Shown here one piece after another: positions 22,014 through 42,829 of a stretch of DNA of 64,000 nt (position 1 is its first letter; each line of letters starts with the position of its first letter). The stretch comes from Solenopsis invicta. Lineage: Eukaryota; Arthropoda; Insecta; Hymenoptera; Formicidae. Below the pieces are notes generated by a model. It saw nothing but the letters and a program-made list of their open reading frames with translations, was not told where the DNA came from and did not search any database. The stretch lies in contig NC_052666.1 of NCBI RefSeq assembly GCF_016802725.1, forward strand, positions 9,976,375-10,040,374, read 5' to 3'. Both the position numbers and the translations under genes were made by a program.

Positions 22014-23108
22014 TCATAAATCGAAATGAAATTTGTAATACTTACTAAGGACTAATTTTGCCAGGATCAAGTCTTTGAAAATCAGATATCCTTTGTGTCC
22101 CTCCCAGCTGTAATCTCTTCCAACTTCGGGAGTCAAAATTCGGCACATTATTTTTTTAACAATAATCCTTAGGTTAGTACCGCCCATTTTCGATAATTCT
22201 GTAGCCTAAAAAATTAGTATATAAATTAAATGTATATTTATTTACATAATTATAGTGTAATTTCAGTAATAACAATCAACTTACCACATCATGGAATATT
22301 TGCTTATCTTGCAAAACTCTTTCAATTTCTTCAAGCTCAAGTTTTGACTTAATTGGCAAATCTTCTATGCATTTTATTGAATCTTCATTTACAATAGTTT
22401 GGTGAGAATTTTCTTCATTATCAAGAAGATTAGGTTTTAATGAATCTACATGCTCATTTAATTCCCCTATTTGGGCGTTAATACTATGCAAGTGTCTTAG
22501 AACTTGACGTTGAAATTCTAAAATATTTAAAACACAAAAATAAATACGATACAGTGTCAACATATTTTACGAATTCTTGCCAATGAATTAGATAGTATAC
22601 ATTATAATATATTCACTGAAACATATAGAAAAGTTTTTCTCCAAAAATTACCTTTCATTTCATTTGCTTGTTTTTTAATATTTTTATGAACCTCATTTAA
22701 AACAGTATCAGATTTTATCTTTTTGCTTGTAAATTGATTCGTTTTACTGTGAGCTTCATTACTTAAATCTGAAAAGAACACTTCTTATAAAAATAATATC
22801 AAAATTTATAATTTTTTCATTTAATTAACCGTACCTATATGTGCTAAATTTGGTGAAGAAACAGTATTATCTGAATTGTATTTAGGAAAATTAATGAACG
22901 ATTCCTCTTCGCTCTCCTCGTCCGTATCACTATCTCTTTTTCTATTTTTGTGAATACGACGTCTATATTCAGCAGCTTCAGATAGTGATGACAGATTATC
23001 TTTGTCTATTGCTGTTTTGCATTTTTTCTGAGCTGTTTTATAATCATCTAGAAAAAATATTACAGGTAAGCCATAGTTAATTGATAAAAAATCTTTATTT
23101 TTAGAAAG

Positions 23109-23153
<45 letters not shown>

Positions 23154-24086
23154 ATTCTATTAAGTATTCAATTAATTGAACAATTTTAATAAATAAACTA
23201 AAAACGAAATTTAAAAAAATGTGAACATAGCAATATTTTTTTCTTTTAATGAAATACATCAAACTTTATAAAGTGATAAGTGCATATTTTATGTTTTTCA
23301 TATTATTTAACAGAGTTGCGTAAGTTAATACTTTTTAACTAAATTAGTTTAAAGTTAATGGCTTATAAAATTAATTTAGTTACGTTAAAAGTTTCATGAT
23401 TATAAAACTAACTTATTGGAAAGTAACATTAAGATTAAATTAACTAAAGTTAAATTAAAGTTAATTGTAAAAAATATATTGATATTAAATTAGAAATTTG
23501 TAATTTTTAAAGTTAAGTTACTCAAATAAATTATAATATAAATTATCAAACAAATTTAATATTTTATTTTTAAAATAAGTTAATATGAGATAATAAAGAA
23601 ATATTGTTTCTTATGTTTATTCTTATAATATTTTTCTTTACAAAAATAAATTCTTTTTAGTAATTTCATTCAGTAAATTAAAATTTGCGTTTCAGAAATA
23701 ACTAGTTAAAGTTAAAAAATAAATAATTTAAAAGTAAGTAATTAAAAGTTATTAACTGTATATTTAATTTTGTAACTTTTTACTTTTTAATTAATTATTA
23801 TCCAACTCTGCTACTTAATTTTTGTACAATTGTATATAAATTTTATAAAATATACAAGCACAAGAAATTGCAATTTAAATAAGGCTAATATTTACCATAT
23901 CGTCCTAAAATTCGGAGAGTTAAGGTTTTCCAATCATCTTTTGGAGTTTTTTTTTTTAATAAATTCCAATAATTTAGTTGGTTTTTTTGTTAACGGCCAC
24001 ACACATTGATTGTCATTAGTTATCCAGTTACTAGGGACAACTTCTACGGAGTCATCCATTGGGAAATGGCAAACGCACCATGACAT
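22014..24086 (-). CDS. DUF4806-like protein gene, five exons, frameshifted in exon 1
   Basis: Minus-strand exons: 24086-23896, 23047-22835, 22768-22652, 22517-22285 and 22205 to a stop at 22014; splice sites are GT-AG and phases agree. The product starts MSWCVCHFP, has a basic/acidic middle (EYRRRIHKNRKRDSDTDEE), a coiled segment in exon 4, and ends with ELSKMGGTNLRIIVKKIM...LTPEVGRDYSW, which I recognise as the DUF4806 type found beside insect transposons. An 11-A run near 23957 puts exon 1 out of frame (10 A would restore it), so this is either a sequencing error or a pseudogene. A strong GTAAGT donor near 22029 hints at a further exon. It lies downstream of, and on the same strand as, the Tnp2 transposase, so it may be the second gene of that element; its biochemical role is unknown. 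Confidence 0.7.
23108..23150. repeat. AT microsatellite in intron 1 of the DUF4806-like gene
   Basis: About 40 bp of AT dinucleotides between exons 1 and 2. Confidence 0.9.
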
Positions 24087-25438
24087 GTTTCTGAAAGTGT
24101 AAATTCAAGCAGCATAAATTAAACTACGTACAGACTTGTTACTCGTATCATGTTCTTATAACATTACGACTCAAATAAAACAGGTTGCAATATTTTGTGC
24201 AATAAAAAGATATTAATATTAATAATGTAAAAGTATTAAAAAATAAAAATAAAAGTAATAAGACAATATAAAATTGAAAGAATGCTTAAGAGTTGTATCA
24301 ATCATATAATGCTTATAAAATAAAACTTAAAGACCGATGTGTAAAAATAGTTGGACTTAAAGGTATTTTAAAGGAAATCAGAAATAATCCAAATCAATTT
24401 GTGACTAAAGATATTTGTCTTCATAAAGGTGACACATTTTAAAATTTTTAAAGTACAATATCAATGGAACCAAAATATTAAAAAATAAAAACTATTTTTA
24501 TTAAAATAACAGTAATAAAATTCATAAAATTTAATGAAAAAATGTAAAATGCAATGATTTATGTATAAAGAGATGAATAAATTGCTCATAATGTAAAAAC
24601 AAACATTAATGTTGATTACTAAGAAATGATTTGTCAGACTTGTTTGGTAGGCAAATTTTTTTTTTCTTTTTTCATGGGGAAATCCTCATGGATACCCTCC
24701 CCCTCCCGGAAGGAGGAGGTTATGCCGGACTCTTACCGACTAAAACCCCAGAGTCCTAAATGAAATCTGTTAGATAATTTAAAAGAATATATATGCTTTA
24801 TAATGTATGTCAAGAAAATCTGAGATATTCGTAATTATAGCTTAAAAAAAAACTGCTTTTTCAAATCGCTGAAAAAATTGTTTTCGGCAAAAAATTGTTA
24901 TTTTTTCTATGTAAATGACATGCTACCTAATTTTATAGTATAATAAGACATTAAAATAAGATTTGTACAAACGCTGGAATTAATATTAAGCTAATTGTTT
25001 ATATTTGAAATATTAGATCACCCAAAGTTTAATAATTATTAATTATTAAACAAACTGTTGTAAGGACAAATGTAATCCTAACAACTAGTTTAAAGACTTA
25101 TTAAATTTAATATTTATGTTAATTATTTTGTGAAGAATTTTGAATATTATATAACAATTATAAAAAAGCGTGCGTTTTATTTTATTTTAAAAATACATTA
25201 ATTCTGTTTTTATTTATTATAGTTTTTAAATTAATTAATTGTTTTTGCAGTTCAAGAAAACTTATTGCAAAAAAATATGAAAAATATTAAGATTACATGT
25301 GCAATAAAGGATAAATTACAGCATTATAATTTCTAATGATGAATATATTTTTAAATTTCTAATGATGAATATATTTTTAAAGGACCAAGTTTGTTAAGGT
25401 CAACAATAAAAATACCTAAAATTGCAGAATTACAAGGT
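24087..25438. other. AT-rich spacer between DUF4806-like gene and Tnp2 C terminus
   Basis: Apart from the possible LINE end at 24655-24765 nothing is recognised. If the two flanking minus-strand genes belong to one transposon this is its intergenic region. Confidence 0.5.
24655..24765 (-). mobile_element. Possible LINE 3'-end fragment
   Basis: A GC-rich island of about 100 bp in AT-rich DNA, containing CCTCCCCCTCCCGGAAGGAG and CTCTTACCGACTAAAACCCC. On the minus strand it reads GGGGTTTTAGTCGGTAAGAG, which resembles 3' untranslated ends of R1-type insect LINEs, and a T-run (A-run on the minus strand) follows at 24655. Resemblance is from memory only. Confidence 0.35.
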
Positions 25439-25989
25439 TTAATAAAAAATGAATTTTTTGTCGAGATACGTTTGACCAATAATACAAATAACATTATTAC
25501 AGTATGTTATATTGCATATTTTAACAATATCATTATTAAACATTTGTACATAACAATCAGCAGTGTTTAATTTAAAAGTACAAGATTTTAATTTTAATTC
25601 TTTATATTGACCTAAGCAATTTGGTAATAAGGGTCCATTATAATGTTCTTTGGCGATAATATTATTTTCAGAAAGATTTTCTAATCTTGGGATATTATTA
25701 TATTCGGAAACACGACGTATTATTTGTTCAAGTGGTTTTTCTTTTTTTCTTATCATTTTTTTTAATTGCATCATATAATTCTCAAATGGGAAAGCTGAAA
25801 ATTCATTTAAATTGCCAAATTGTATAACACCCTCATGTATGTGCAACAAATTATGTACGTTATGAGAGACAAAATCTTCACCATAAATATCAATACTTGT
25901 TTTAACAAAACATTCCATTAAATTTTTTGCATAATTCACCATATCCATCTTTTTACAGAATTCGTTACTATACATTATTAGAGTAGCAA
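25439..25989 (-). pseudogene. Tnp2 (CACTA-type) transposase, C-terminal piece
   Basis: On the minus strand the frame runs from the Foldback boundary (25989) to a stop at 25439. It contains YAKNLMECFVKT, FVSHNVHNLLHIHEGV, SAFPFENYMMQLKK and RKKEKPLEQIIRRV, the C-terminal block of animal Tnp2/DUF4218-type transposases. The ORF appears longer (start at 26155) only because the Foldback terminus happens to be open and in frame. It continues the middle piece at 28656-29457 without loss. No stop occurs within it. Confidence 0.82.
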
Positions 25990-26319
25990 GTGTGTGTGAA
26001 GCTAGCACATCATTTGGTGGAAAATCACTAAACATTGACAGTTCTGAGTTTATTTTCAATAGCTCTACAGTTCCTGATAGATAAAACAAATAGTTCTGGC
26101 CTTTAAAGCGAAAAAAACGTATAGGACAAAGTGAGGTGCCAGGTTCACGCAGCACCTCAGTTTGTCCTACGACATTTTCCAGACCGAATTCTTGTAGGAT
26201 TTTAAAAGATCTATAGTTCTAGATGAGTTCTAGAAAGAGTTCCAGCATTGAACATGGTTTTTTATTTTTTTTATTTTTTTTTTATAAAACATTTATGTTA
26301 TAATATTATATAATAGAGT

Positions 26320-26905
26320 TCCGTGTACAAAAAAATATTTTTCCTACAGTTCTCAACATATTAAAGCGCGTTCCAAAGAGTTCCGGGCGATTCCGATATT
26401 AGTTAATTAACAAAAAATTAATAACTCCCGAAAAAGCCGATTTTCCGCACATATAGGTGAGGTGCTGGACTTTTTCGAAGAGTTCTGTGTACGAAAAAAT
26501 ATTTTTCCTACAGTTCTCAACATATTGAAGCGCGTTCCGAAGAGTTCCGGGCGATTGCATAATTTATTAGTTAATAATAAATTGTTAACTCCCGCCAAAC
26601 ACGTATTTTGTCATATATGGGTGAGACGCTGGTCTTTATTCGAGAGTTCCGTGTACAAAAAAATATTTTTCCAATAGTTCTTAACGTAACAAAGCGCCTT
26701 CCGAAGAGTTCCGGTCGATTGCATAATTTATTAGTTAATAATAAATTGTTAACTCCCGCCAAACACGTATTTTGTCATATATGGGTGAGACGCTGGTCTT
26801 TATTCGAGAGTTCCGTGTACAAAAAAATATTTTTCCAATAGTTCTTAACGTAACAAAGCGCCTTCCGAAGAGTTCCGGTCGATTGCATAATTTATTAGTT
26901 AATAA
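26320..26905. repeat. Left array of 164-bp repeats (about 3.5 units)
   Basis: Each unit contains AGTTCCGTGTAC, AAAAATATTTTTCC, AGAGTTCCGG and TAACTCCCG. The two inner units (from about 26575) are nearly identical; outer units belong to a second subtype with GATTTTCCGCACATATAGG. Confidence 0.92.
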
Positions 26906-26911
26906 TATTTA

Positions 26912-28320
26912 TTAGTTAATAAATTATGCAATCGACCGGAACTCTTCGGAAGGCGCTTTGTTACGTTAAGAACTATTGGAAAAATATTTTTTTGTACACG
27001 GAACTCTCGAATAAAGACCAGCGTCTCACCCATATATGACAAAATACGTGTTTGGCGGGAGTTAACAATTTATTATTAACTAATAAATTATGCAATCGAC
27101 CGGAACTCTTCGGAAGGCGCTTTGTTACGTTAAGAACTATTGGAAAAATATTTTTTTGTACACGGAACTCTCGAATAAAGACCAGCGTCTCACCCATATA
27201 TGACAAAATACGTGTTTGGCGGGAGTTAACAATTTATTATTAACTAATAAATTATGCAATCGACCGGAACTCTTCGGAAGGCGCTTTGCTACGTTAAGAA
27301 CTATTGGAAAAATATTTTTTTGTACACGGAACTCTCGAATAAAGACCAGCGTCTCACCCATATATGACAAAATACGTGTTTGGCGGGAGTTAACAATTTA
27401 TTATTAACTAATAAATTATGCAATCGACCGGAACTCTTCGGAAGGCGCTTTGTTACGTTAAGAACTATTGGAAAAATATTTTTTTGTACACGGAACTCTC
27501 GAATAAAGACAAGCGTCTCACCCATATATGACAAAATACGTGTTTGGCGGGAGTTAACAATTTATTATTAACTAATAAATTATGCAATCGCACGGAACTC
27601 TTCGGAACGCGCTTTAATATGTTGAGAACTGTAGGAAAAATATTTTTTCGTACACAGAACTCCTAGAAAAAGTCCAGCACCTCACCTATATGTGCGGAAA
27701 ATCGGCTTTTTCGGGAGTTATTAATTTTTTGTTAATTAACTGATATCGGAATCGCCCGGAACTCTTCGGAACGCGCTTTAATATGTTGAGAACTGTAGGA
27801 AAAATATTTTTTCGTACACAGAACTCTTCGAAAAAGTCCAGCACCTAACCTATATGTGCGGAAAATCGGCTTTTTCGGGAGTTATTAATTTTTTGTTAAT
27901 TAACTAATATCGGAATCGCCCGGAACTCTTCGGAACGCGCTTTAATATGTTGAGAACTATAGGAAAAATATTTTTTCGTACACAGAACTCCTCGAAAAAG
28001 TCCAGCACCTCACCTATATGTGCAGAAAATCGACTTTTTCGGGAGTTATTAATTTTTTGTTAATTAACTAATATCGGAATCGCCCGGAACTCTTCGGAAC
28101 GCGCTTTGGTATGTTGAGAACTGTAGGAAAAATATTTTTTCGTACACAGAACTCTTCGAAAAAGTCCAGCACCTCACCTATATGTGCGGAAAATCGGCTT
28201 TTTCGGGAGTTATTAATTTTTTGTTAATTAACTAATATCGGAATCGCCCGGAACTCTTTGGAACGCGCTTTAATATGTTGAGAACTGTAGGAAAAATATT
28301 TTTTTGTACACGGAACTCTA
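26912..28320. repeat. Right array of 164-bp repeats (about 8.5 units)
   Basis: Inverted relative to the left array. About four inner units of the first subtype (to about 27590) are followed by about 4.5 units of the second subtype. The TTCGGA marker of the second subtype recurs at 27601, 27765, 27929, 28093 and 28257, exactly 164 bp apart. Repeated ORFs in both strands are by-products. Confidence 0.93.
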
Positions 28321-28655
28321 TTGTATAATATTATAACATAAATGTTTTATAAAAAAAAAAATAAAAAAAATAAAAAAACTATGTTAAATGCTGGAACTCT
28401 TTCTAGAACTCATCTAGAACTATAGATCTTTTAAAATCCTACAAGAATTCGGTCTGGAAAATGTCGTAGGACAAACTGAGGTGCTGCGTGAACCTGGCAC
28501 CTCACTTTGTCCTATGCGTTTTTTTCGCTTTAAAGGCCAGAACTATTTGTTTTATCTATCAGGAACTGTAGAACTATTGAAAATAAACTCAGAACTGTCA
28601 ATGTTTAGTGATTTTCCACCAAATGATGTGCCAGCTTCACACACACGAGTAGCAA

Positions 28656-29457
28656 CGTGTAATGTCAAGAAATGATAATAATTATTTTTTGAAAGCATTT
28701 GTTTAAAAATTACAGGTCCCGTGTATAATAATATTAGTTTAAATTCTGTTGCCTTAAAACGAAGACATTCTTCAAGCGATCCGCCTTTACGTGGAAATTC
28801 ATTAGGAATATATTTATTTAAGTTTCTAATTTTATTTGAAATTGATTCTACTTGTGCATATGGAAGCTTATATGGTTATTTACCCAAAACCCAACCATAT
28901 TTCTTAGATGTTATCAATTTTTTCATAACCCCCAAACAAATAAGATGCATATAATCTAATGTAACATTGCTAATCATATGAAAATGAGGCAAATTCGTCA
29001 AAATAGTTTTTCCTTTATGATAATCTTCATTAACTTGTTGCCTAAATTCAACATCTGTTCTGTTTATAAAATCTGTTTCTGGAAAGCATAATACATTATT
29101 AACCCAATAACCTTCCACCTTACACTTAGTGCAGCTAGAATAACCAGTATGATTTTTTACATTTAAAATGTACGATTTAGCGGGCGCATCACATATTATA
29201 ATTTTTATATTAAAATCATATCTTCGATTGTTAATAAAAATTCCATTAATAGTCAAGTAAGTTGCTTCATTTACAAATTCTTTCAAATATTCATTTGGAT
29301 TTTCCGGTTTACCATTGCCATGATACAACGCTACCATTAAAACATATTTTTTCAAAACTTCAATAGATTTTATTTCAACTAACGTTGGCCATAAACAATC
29401 AGAACTACTTTTACTAATAGGTAAACCATCTACATTTACAGCTAATTCAAAAGAGCT
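28656..29457 (-). pseudogene. Tnp2 (CACTA-type) transposase, middle piece
   Basis: Reading the minus strand from 29457: ELAVNVDGLPISKSSSD, ALYHGNGKPENPNEYL, GYSSCTKCKVEGYW (zinc-binding CxxC), TLDYMHLICLGVMKKL (the D-MH...GV block conserved in Tnp2), then, after one TAA at about 28882 that could be a former Gln codon, RFKATEFKLILLYTGPV and NYYHFLTLHV. It stops at the Foldback target duplication and continues at 25989. The upstream end is cut at 29458 by the large inserted block. The premature stop makes it a pseudogene. Confidence 0.82.
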
Positions 29458-29466
29458 ATTTCAAAG

Positions 29467-32085
29467 GCATTAGTCTTTTGAGAAGTATATTCGCTCATTT
29501 TCATTCGTATTCTAAGTAGCCGACTGGCTAAGTTGTGTAAGAAAAATGAAACGAAATACGACAATAGTCGATTTCTTTAAAAAAAAATCAAAGCCAAACG
29601 AAAGTTCAGTTTCGGAATCCCCTCCTTCTTTACCCTCTTCCTCTTCCACTTCTAATTTTCCTACCCCTTCTCCGTCAACTTCAGCTTCCTGTTTGCCTCC
29701 TTCCTCTCCGTCAACTTCAATCTCTGTTCCTGTTCCGGAATTTTTTGAAGAGAACGATATAGTTATGTTTCTCGACAAAAAAATGAATATATTTCAAAAG
29801 GTAGACGCATTGAACAATCTTTATGTACCTAATCCAAATTTTGTTTTCCCAAAAAATCCACAGTTGCGTAATTTAAAATTTCAATACTCATGGCTTCATA
29901 AATTTAAATGGCTTTCTTATTCTAAGGCAAAAGATGCAGCATTTTGCAAATATTGTGTTATTTTTGGTCCTGAATTTGCTGGAAAAGGGCTGAAGAGCTG
30001 AAGCAATTAGTGAAACAGCCATTTTGCAATTGGAAAAAAAGCCTAGAGACCTTTAAAAGTCATGAAAATTTAGAATACCATAAGAAATCCTTGCTTGATT
30101 ACGAATCTGCTTCTTTGATTACTACGAAGAAACAAGACATGATATCCGTTCAAATTAATAAACAAAGAAAAGAAGAAGCAGAAAGAAATCGAAAATATTT
30201 AAAACCGATAATAGAAACAATTCTATTATGTGGACGACAAGGTTTATCTTTAAGGGGTCATCGAGATGACGGTAGAATTGATCCACAGATAGACCCGGAA
30301 CAGAATGACGGAAATTTTAGAGCGCTCTTAAGATTTAAAATTAGAGATGATAAGGAATTATGTCACTTATTTCAGATTCAAAACTATTTTATACACTTCT
30401 AAAACCACACAAAATAAAATAATTGAAGTTTGTAATTCACTCATTTTGAAAAAATTGATTTCGCGAATAAAAGATAGCGGGTTTTTTTCAATTTTAGTAG
30501 ATGAAACTACGGATATAGCTTCGAACGAACAAATGTCTTTATGTATTCGAATATTTAACAACCAAACGATGCATATTGAAGAACTTTTCTTACAATTCTA
30601 CACTATTCACGACTTAACGGGAGAAGGATTAGCCAATAGCATTTTGAAAGCCGTGATGGAATTAGGTCTTGATCCAATGAAAATTCGAGGACAGGGATAT
30701 GACGGTGTTGCTTCTATGAGTGGAAATTTTAATGGCGTTAAAGCACATATTTTGAAAAAATATCCTTTAGCAAAGTATGTGCACTGCACAGCACATGTTT
30801 TAAATTTAGCAATTTCTGACTCTTGTAAAATGAAAGAAATAAAACATTGCATGGGAATTATTAGCAAAATATGCTCCTTTTTTAATACTGCGAAACGAAA
30901 CTTCCTATTACAAGAAGAAATCAAAGCTGATTTAAGTCGAGAATCTACACATTTTAAATTGAAACAACTTTGCGCAACAAGATGGTCAGAAAGGCATGAT
31001 TCGGTCTCTATTTTTTTGGAACTTTTTGATTACATATTGAGCGCGTTGCACAAAATAAGTTCTACTTGGGACTCTTCTGAGATATCTTCTACCGCATTTT
31101 GCTTGTTGACATCTATGAAAAGCATGGAATTTATAATAGCTCTCCTAACAATTAATCGAGTTTTCGATTTTTCCAGTAATCTTTGTAAATATTTACAAAG
31201 TCCTAAGATCGATTTATGCGAGGCAATTTCATATGCAAAAATTGTAACTCAAAGAGTTAACGAAATTAGAGAAAATGTCGACGTTGAATTTGAAACTTTG
31301 TATGCAAAAGCTAGTGCATATGCAGAGAAATATGAAATTGAAATAAAAGTTCCAAGGCTTGCTATCCAAAGATCAATTAGTCCAATAACCTATTACAAAT
31401 CCAATATATTTATAAATTTTCTCGACCATTTCATCATGGAAATGAATGAAAGATTTTTCATTCATGAACAACTTTTATCCAGTTTTCAATTTCTATTAGC
31501 ATCTTCGCCTTTAGACCAGCATAATTTGCATCTCTTAAAAAATATTCTTCAAACGTATGAAGCTGATTTGCAATGCAACATAGAAGGATTGATGAATGAG
31601 TATGAAATTTGGCATAAAAGAGTGGAAATGTTAAAACGCCCGTTAAAAAATGTAGAAAATGCGTTAAATAATTGTAATCCAATTATTTGCGAAAATATTT
31701 TTATTATTTTACGTATTTTTGCTACTTTACCCGTGTCGACTTGCGAAAACGAGAGATCATTTTCGATGTTACAACGTCTGAAAACCTATTTGCGAAGCAC
31801 AACTTCAGAGAATCGTTTAAATGGATTGGCGCTCATGAACCTTTATACAGATTTAATGCCGTCTGTTGAAGATGTTTTAGATGAAATAGCTAAAACGAAC
31901 TTAAAAGTACTAATTTAAATAATACAGAAAAAAATAATAAAGAAAAAAATAAATAAAAACATAAAATAAAAAATACAACAATAAAAAATAATAACATATA
32001 ATTAAACATATAATTAAAAATTAAAAAATTAAAAATTTAAAAAATTTAAAAACTTTTAAAAAATTTAAAAAAAATTAAAAATTAA
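29467..32085 (+). mobile_element. hAT-B copy 1, lacking both terminal repeats
   Basis: From GGCATTAGTC to an A-rich tail this segment is nearly identical to the reverse complement of about 37260-39890. Neither hAT terminus is present. The left border coincides with the border of the 14-kb block. The shared part spans from about 80 bp before the ORF to the A-rich 3' region, the extent expected of a transcript copy, but no clean A tail or own target duplication was found. Confidence 0.85.
29546..31918 (+). pseudogene. hAT-B transposase (TTF finger, RNase H-like, hAT dimerisation), copy 1
   Basis: It resembles ZMYM1/DUF4371-type transposase relatives. A low-complexity Ser/Pro N terminus precedes a TTF-type zinc finger region (WLSYSKAKDAAFCKYCVIF). 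The catalytic region has SILVDETTDIASNEQM and GQGYDGVASMSG, then HCTAHVLNLAI and ATRWSERHDS. The C terminus has the dimerisation motif STCENERSFSMLQRLK. The coding sequence is broken by two frameshifts, at about 29993 (extra G before AEELKQ) and about 30370 (before YTSKTTQNK). Copy 2 has exactly the same breaks. No introns are seen. Confidence 0.88.
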
Positions 32086-32613
32086 AAAAAAAATTAACTT
32101 TATTTGTATGAATTATAATCAAAGATCTTAAAAATACAAAAATATTACAGAATAGTAGAAAAATATTTATACTAAAGGAATTTTATCAAGTTAAAAAATT
32201 TAGTTTAGTCTATTAAACAACTTTTTTTCTTAGAGTATCAGTTGAAATTTTCATTTAAAAATTCGGAGTTCTGCCATGAGTTCTGGCAACTCTTCGGAAG
32301 AGTTCTTTTTCTATAATCGATTAAGAATTTTAAAACTCTTTGGGCAACTAAAACTATTCTTATCATTTTGAAAAGTTTTCATAAAAGTGGAATCAACTTT
32401 ATAGAGTTGGTTTTTGAACGCATCTCAGAAGAAGTTGATTGTTACTAAGCGATAGTCTTTTGCCGCGCGCTGGTCCTTAGCCGCTGTCCCTCGCGTTTCT
32501 CTGTTATTGCAAATAGCAATTGTTGGAACAGACGGTTGCATAGAAACTGTCCTTCTGCATAACAGATAATAAATATCTTAAAATTTAAGTGTGAACGGAG
32601 TGGAGCAACAACT
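32086..32613. other. AT-rich sequence upstream of the MULE gene
   Basis: No gene is seen. A short palindromic AACTCTTCGGAAGAGTT (32291-32307) recalls the CTCTTCGGA motif of the 164-bp Foldback repeats. GC content rises near 32460. The stretch from about 32200 probably holds the MULE promoter and 5' untranslated region. Confidence 0.4.
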
Positions 32614-41403
<8,790 letters not shown>

Positions 41404-41717
41404 AAATGTTATCCGAAAATAGTTTGCGTAAAAGCGAGAAGAGACTAAACAAACGGGGCTACTGGAAAGTGTGCGTTAATACGGCATATTTCTCTGAATA
41501 TTTTATACGTTGCTATGATAGCATATATGTTTTTGCTTATAAGTTAGCTAATTATAAAATTCTTGATTACGAATACATATCGTGATAAATGGTTCTACTT
41601 TATATAGAAAATGTAGATACTAAATAAAAATGTTATTCTTTCATTAATTTATTTTTTCTCTCAACGAGCAAGAAAGTTACAAAGTTAAATAAAATACAGT
41701 AAGGTGTTTGACCAATT
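41404..41717. other. 3' flank of the MULE gene
   Basis: AATAAA occurs near 41622 (CTAAATAAAAATG), a plausible polyadenylation signal for the RING-encoding last exon. Nothing else recognised. Confidence 0.5.
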
Positions 41718-42110
41718 TTTGTATAATATAAATAGAGAATGAGAACCGCCTTTTCGGTCTTAGCTAGATCCTCATGCTGTTTTTATTTTTTAAGTGATTT
41801 TATAAATCCATTCACACTTGACAAACCTGCGCACTGATTATTTCCAGATCTATCACATAATCCAGATCTAAGTCATATGAGAATGAGTAGCATCGTTAAA
41901 TTATTAAAATTAATTTAATTTAATTTAATTCGTGATATTACTCATTCTTATTTGACTTAGATCTGGATTATGTGGTAGATCTGAAAATAATCAGTGCGCA
42001 GGTACGTCAAGTGTGAATGGGTTTATAAAATCACTTAAAAAATAAAAACAGCACGAAGATCCAGTTAAAACCGAAAAAGCGGTTCTCATTCTCAATTAAA
42101 TAAAATAAAC
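41718..42110. mobile_element. Palindromic MITE, about 390 bp
   Basis: Arms of about 165 bp (41727-41895 and 41935-42100) are roughly 90% inverted matches: GAGAATGAGAACCG at the outside, CTGTTTTTATTTTTTAAGTG and CTGCGCACTGATTATTT inside. The centre is ATTTAATTTAATT-rich. No ORF. Confidence 0.88.
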
Positions 42111-42221
42111 ATTGTGTGCATCTAGACGCGCAACCGTCCTCTGAGCGGCTAAATAACAATTTAAGATGATTGGTCGGATTCAAAGGTATGAACCAATCAT
42201 CTTCAAATGCTACATAGGCTG

Positions 42222-42315
42222 TGTTCCGATATTGACTGCCAATACTGAAAATGTATAGCATATGTGACGTGAACTATAAATTTTCAGTACTGCCAGTAAA
42301 AACGAAACACAGTCT
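42222..42315. mobile_element. Palindromic MITE, about 93 bp (family M1, copy 1)
   Basis: GGCTGTGTTCCG...CAGTACTGAAAATTTATAG-type inverted arms surround a short spacer containing GTGACGTGAACT. Same family as 46310-46402. Flanking ATA/TTA triplets suggest a 3-bp target duplication as in PIF/Harbinger elements. Confidence 0.75.
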
Positions 42316-42829
42316 TAGCCGTTCAATGAGCGGTAAAGCATCTGGGGCCCTATTCTTCAAATAACTTTTGTATATGAAAGTAGCAAAATAGCCAATAGAA
42401 TTAGATGGCTTTCTCTCATTGGCTATTTTTTCACTTTCTCCAGGACAGTGCTACTGTACTGTACACACACGCAACTCAAACATGTGACCGTCTAAAGTTT
42501 AAACGCAGTTTGTGATTGGTTAGCTTTAAACTCTTATATCTAGTAATATATGCAAAAGAGATCACTCTTACGCGCTGATTACAAGCGTAAGGCACACGAA
42601 GAAAGAAATCCTATATTTCAAAAACTATTATTTAAAATAAAGATTTACAAATAATTATTTTACTTCATTTTTTAAGAACTTCTTGCTATAATATTTTGAT
42701 TACATTAGTTACTTATAGAAAATAATCAATGTATACAAAAAATAACATTTTATTTTAATGTACTTTGCTATAAAATATTTGCTTCTGACGTTAATATTTC
42801 ATTTTTTATTTGTACGCAATAAGGCTTGT

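Larger units (their letters stand above)
25990..28646. mobile_element. Foldback-like element with 164-bp tandem repeats in inverted arms
   Basis: The whole 2657 bp is an asymmetrical inverted repeat. Both ends begin GTGTGTGTGAAGCT and share about 330 bp of unique outer sequence; then come inverted arrays of 164-bp units meeting at a palindrome near 26907. The flanks are an exact 9-bp duplication, GAGTAGCAA (25981-25989 and 28647-28655). Arms are unequal, about 916 and 1735 bp, due to unit number. No transposase is encoded. Drosophila Foldback elements have the same architecture (tandem repeats within long inverted repeats, 9-bp duplication) and are mobilised by a MULE-type transposase; that affiliation is inferred here. 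Confidence 0.9.

Noticed and set aside
26407..27571. Repeated 63- and 77-codon ORFs at 164-bp spacing, looking like a small gene family
   Set aside because: They occur once per 164-bp satellite unit on opposite strands and end with the unit; the array is part of the Foldback arms.
25990..28646. CRISPR-like array
   Set aside because: Units are 164 bp, adjacent without unique spacers, and inverted around a centre in an insect-type genome.
28481..28675. 64-codon ORF identical in its first part to the start of the 26155 frame
   Set aside because: It is the right terminal repeat of the Foldback; the left one is fused by chance to the Tnp2 frame.
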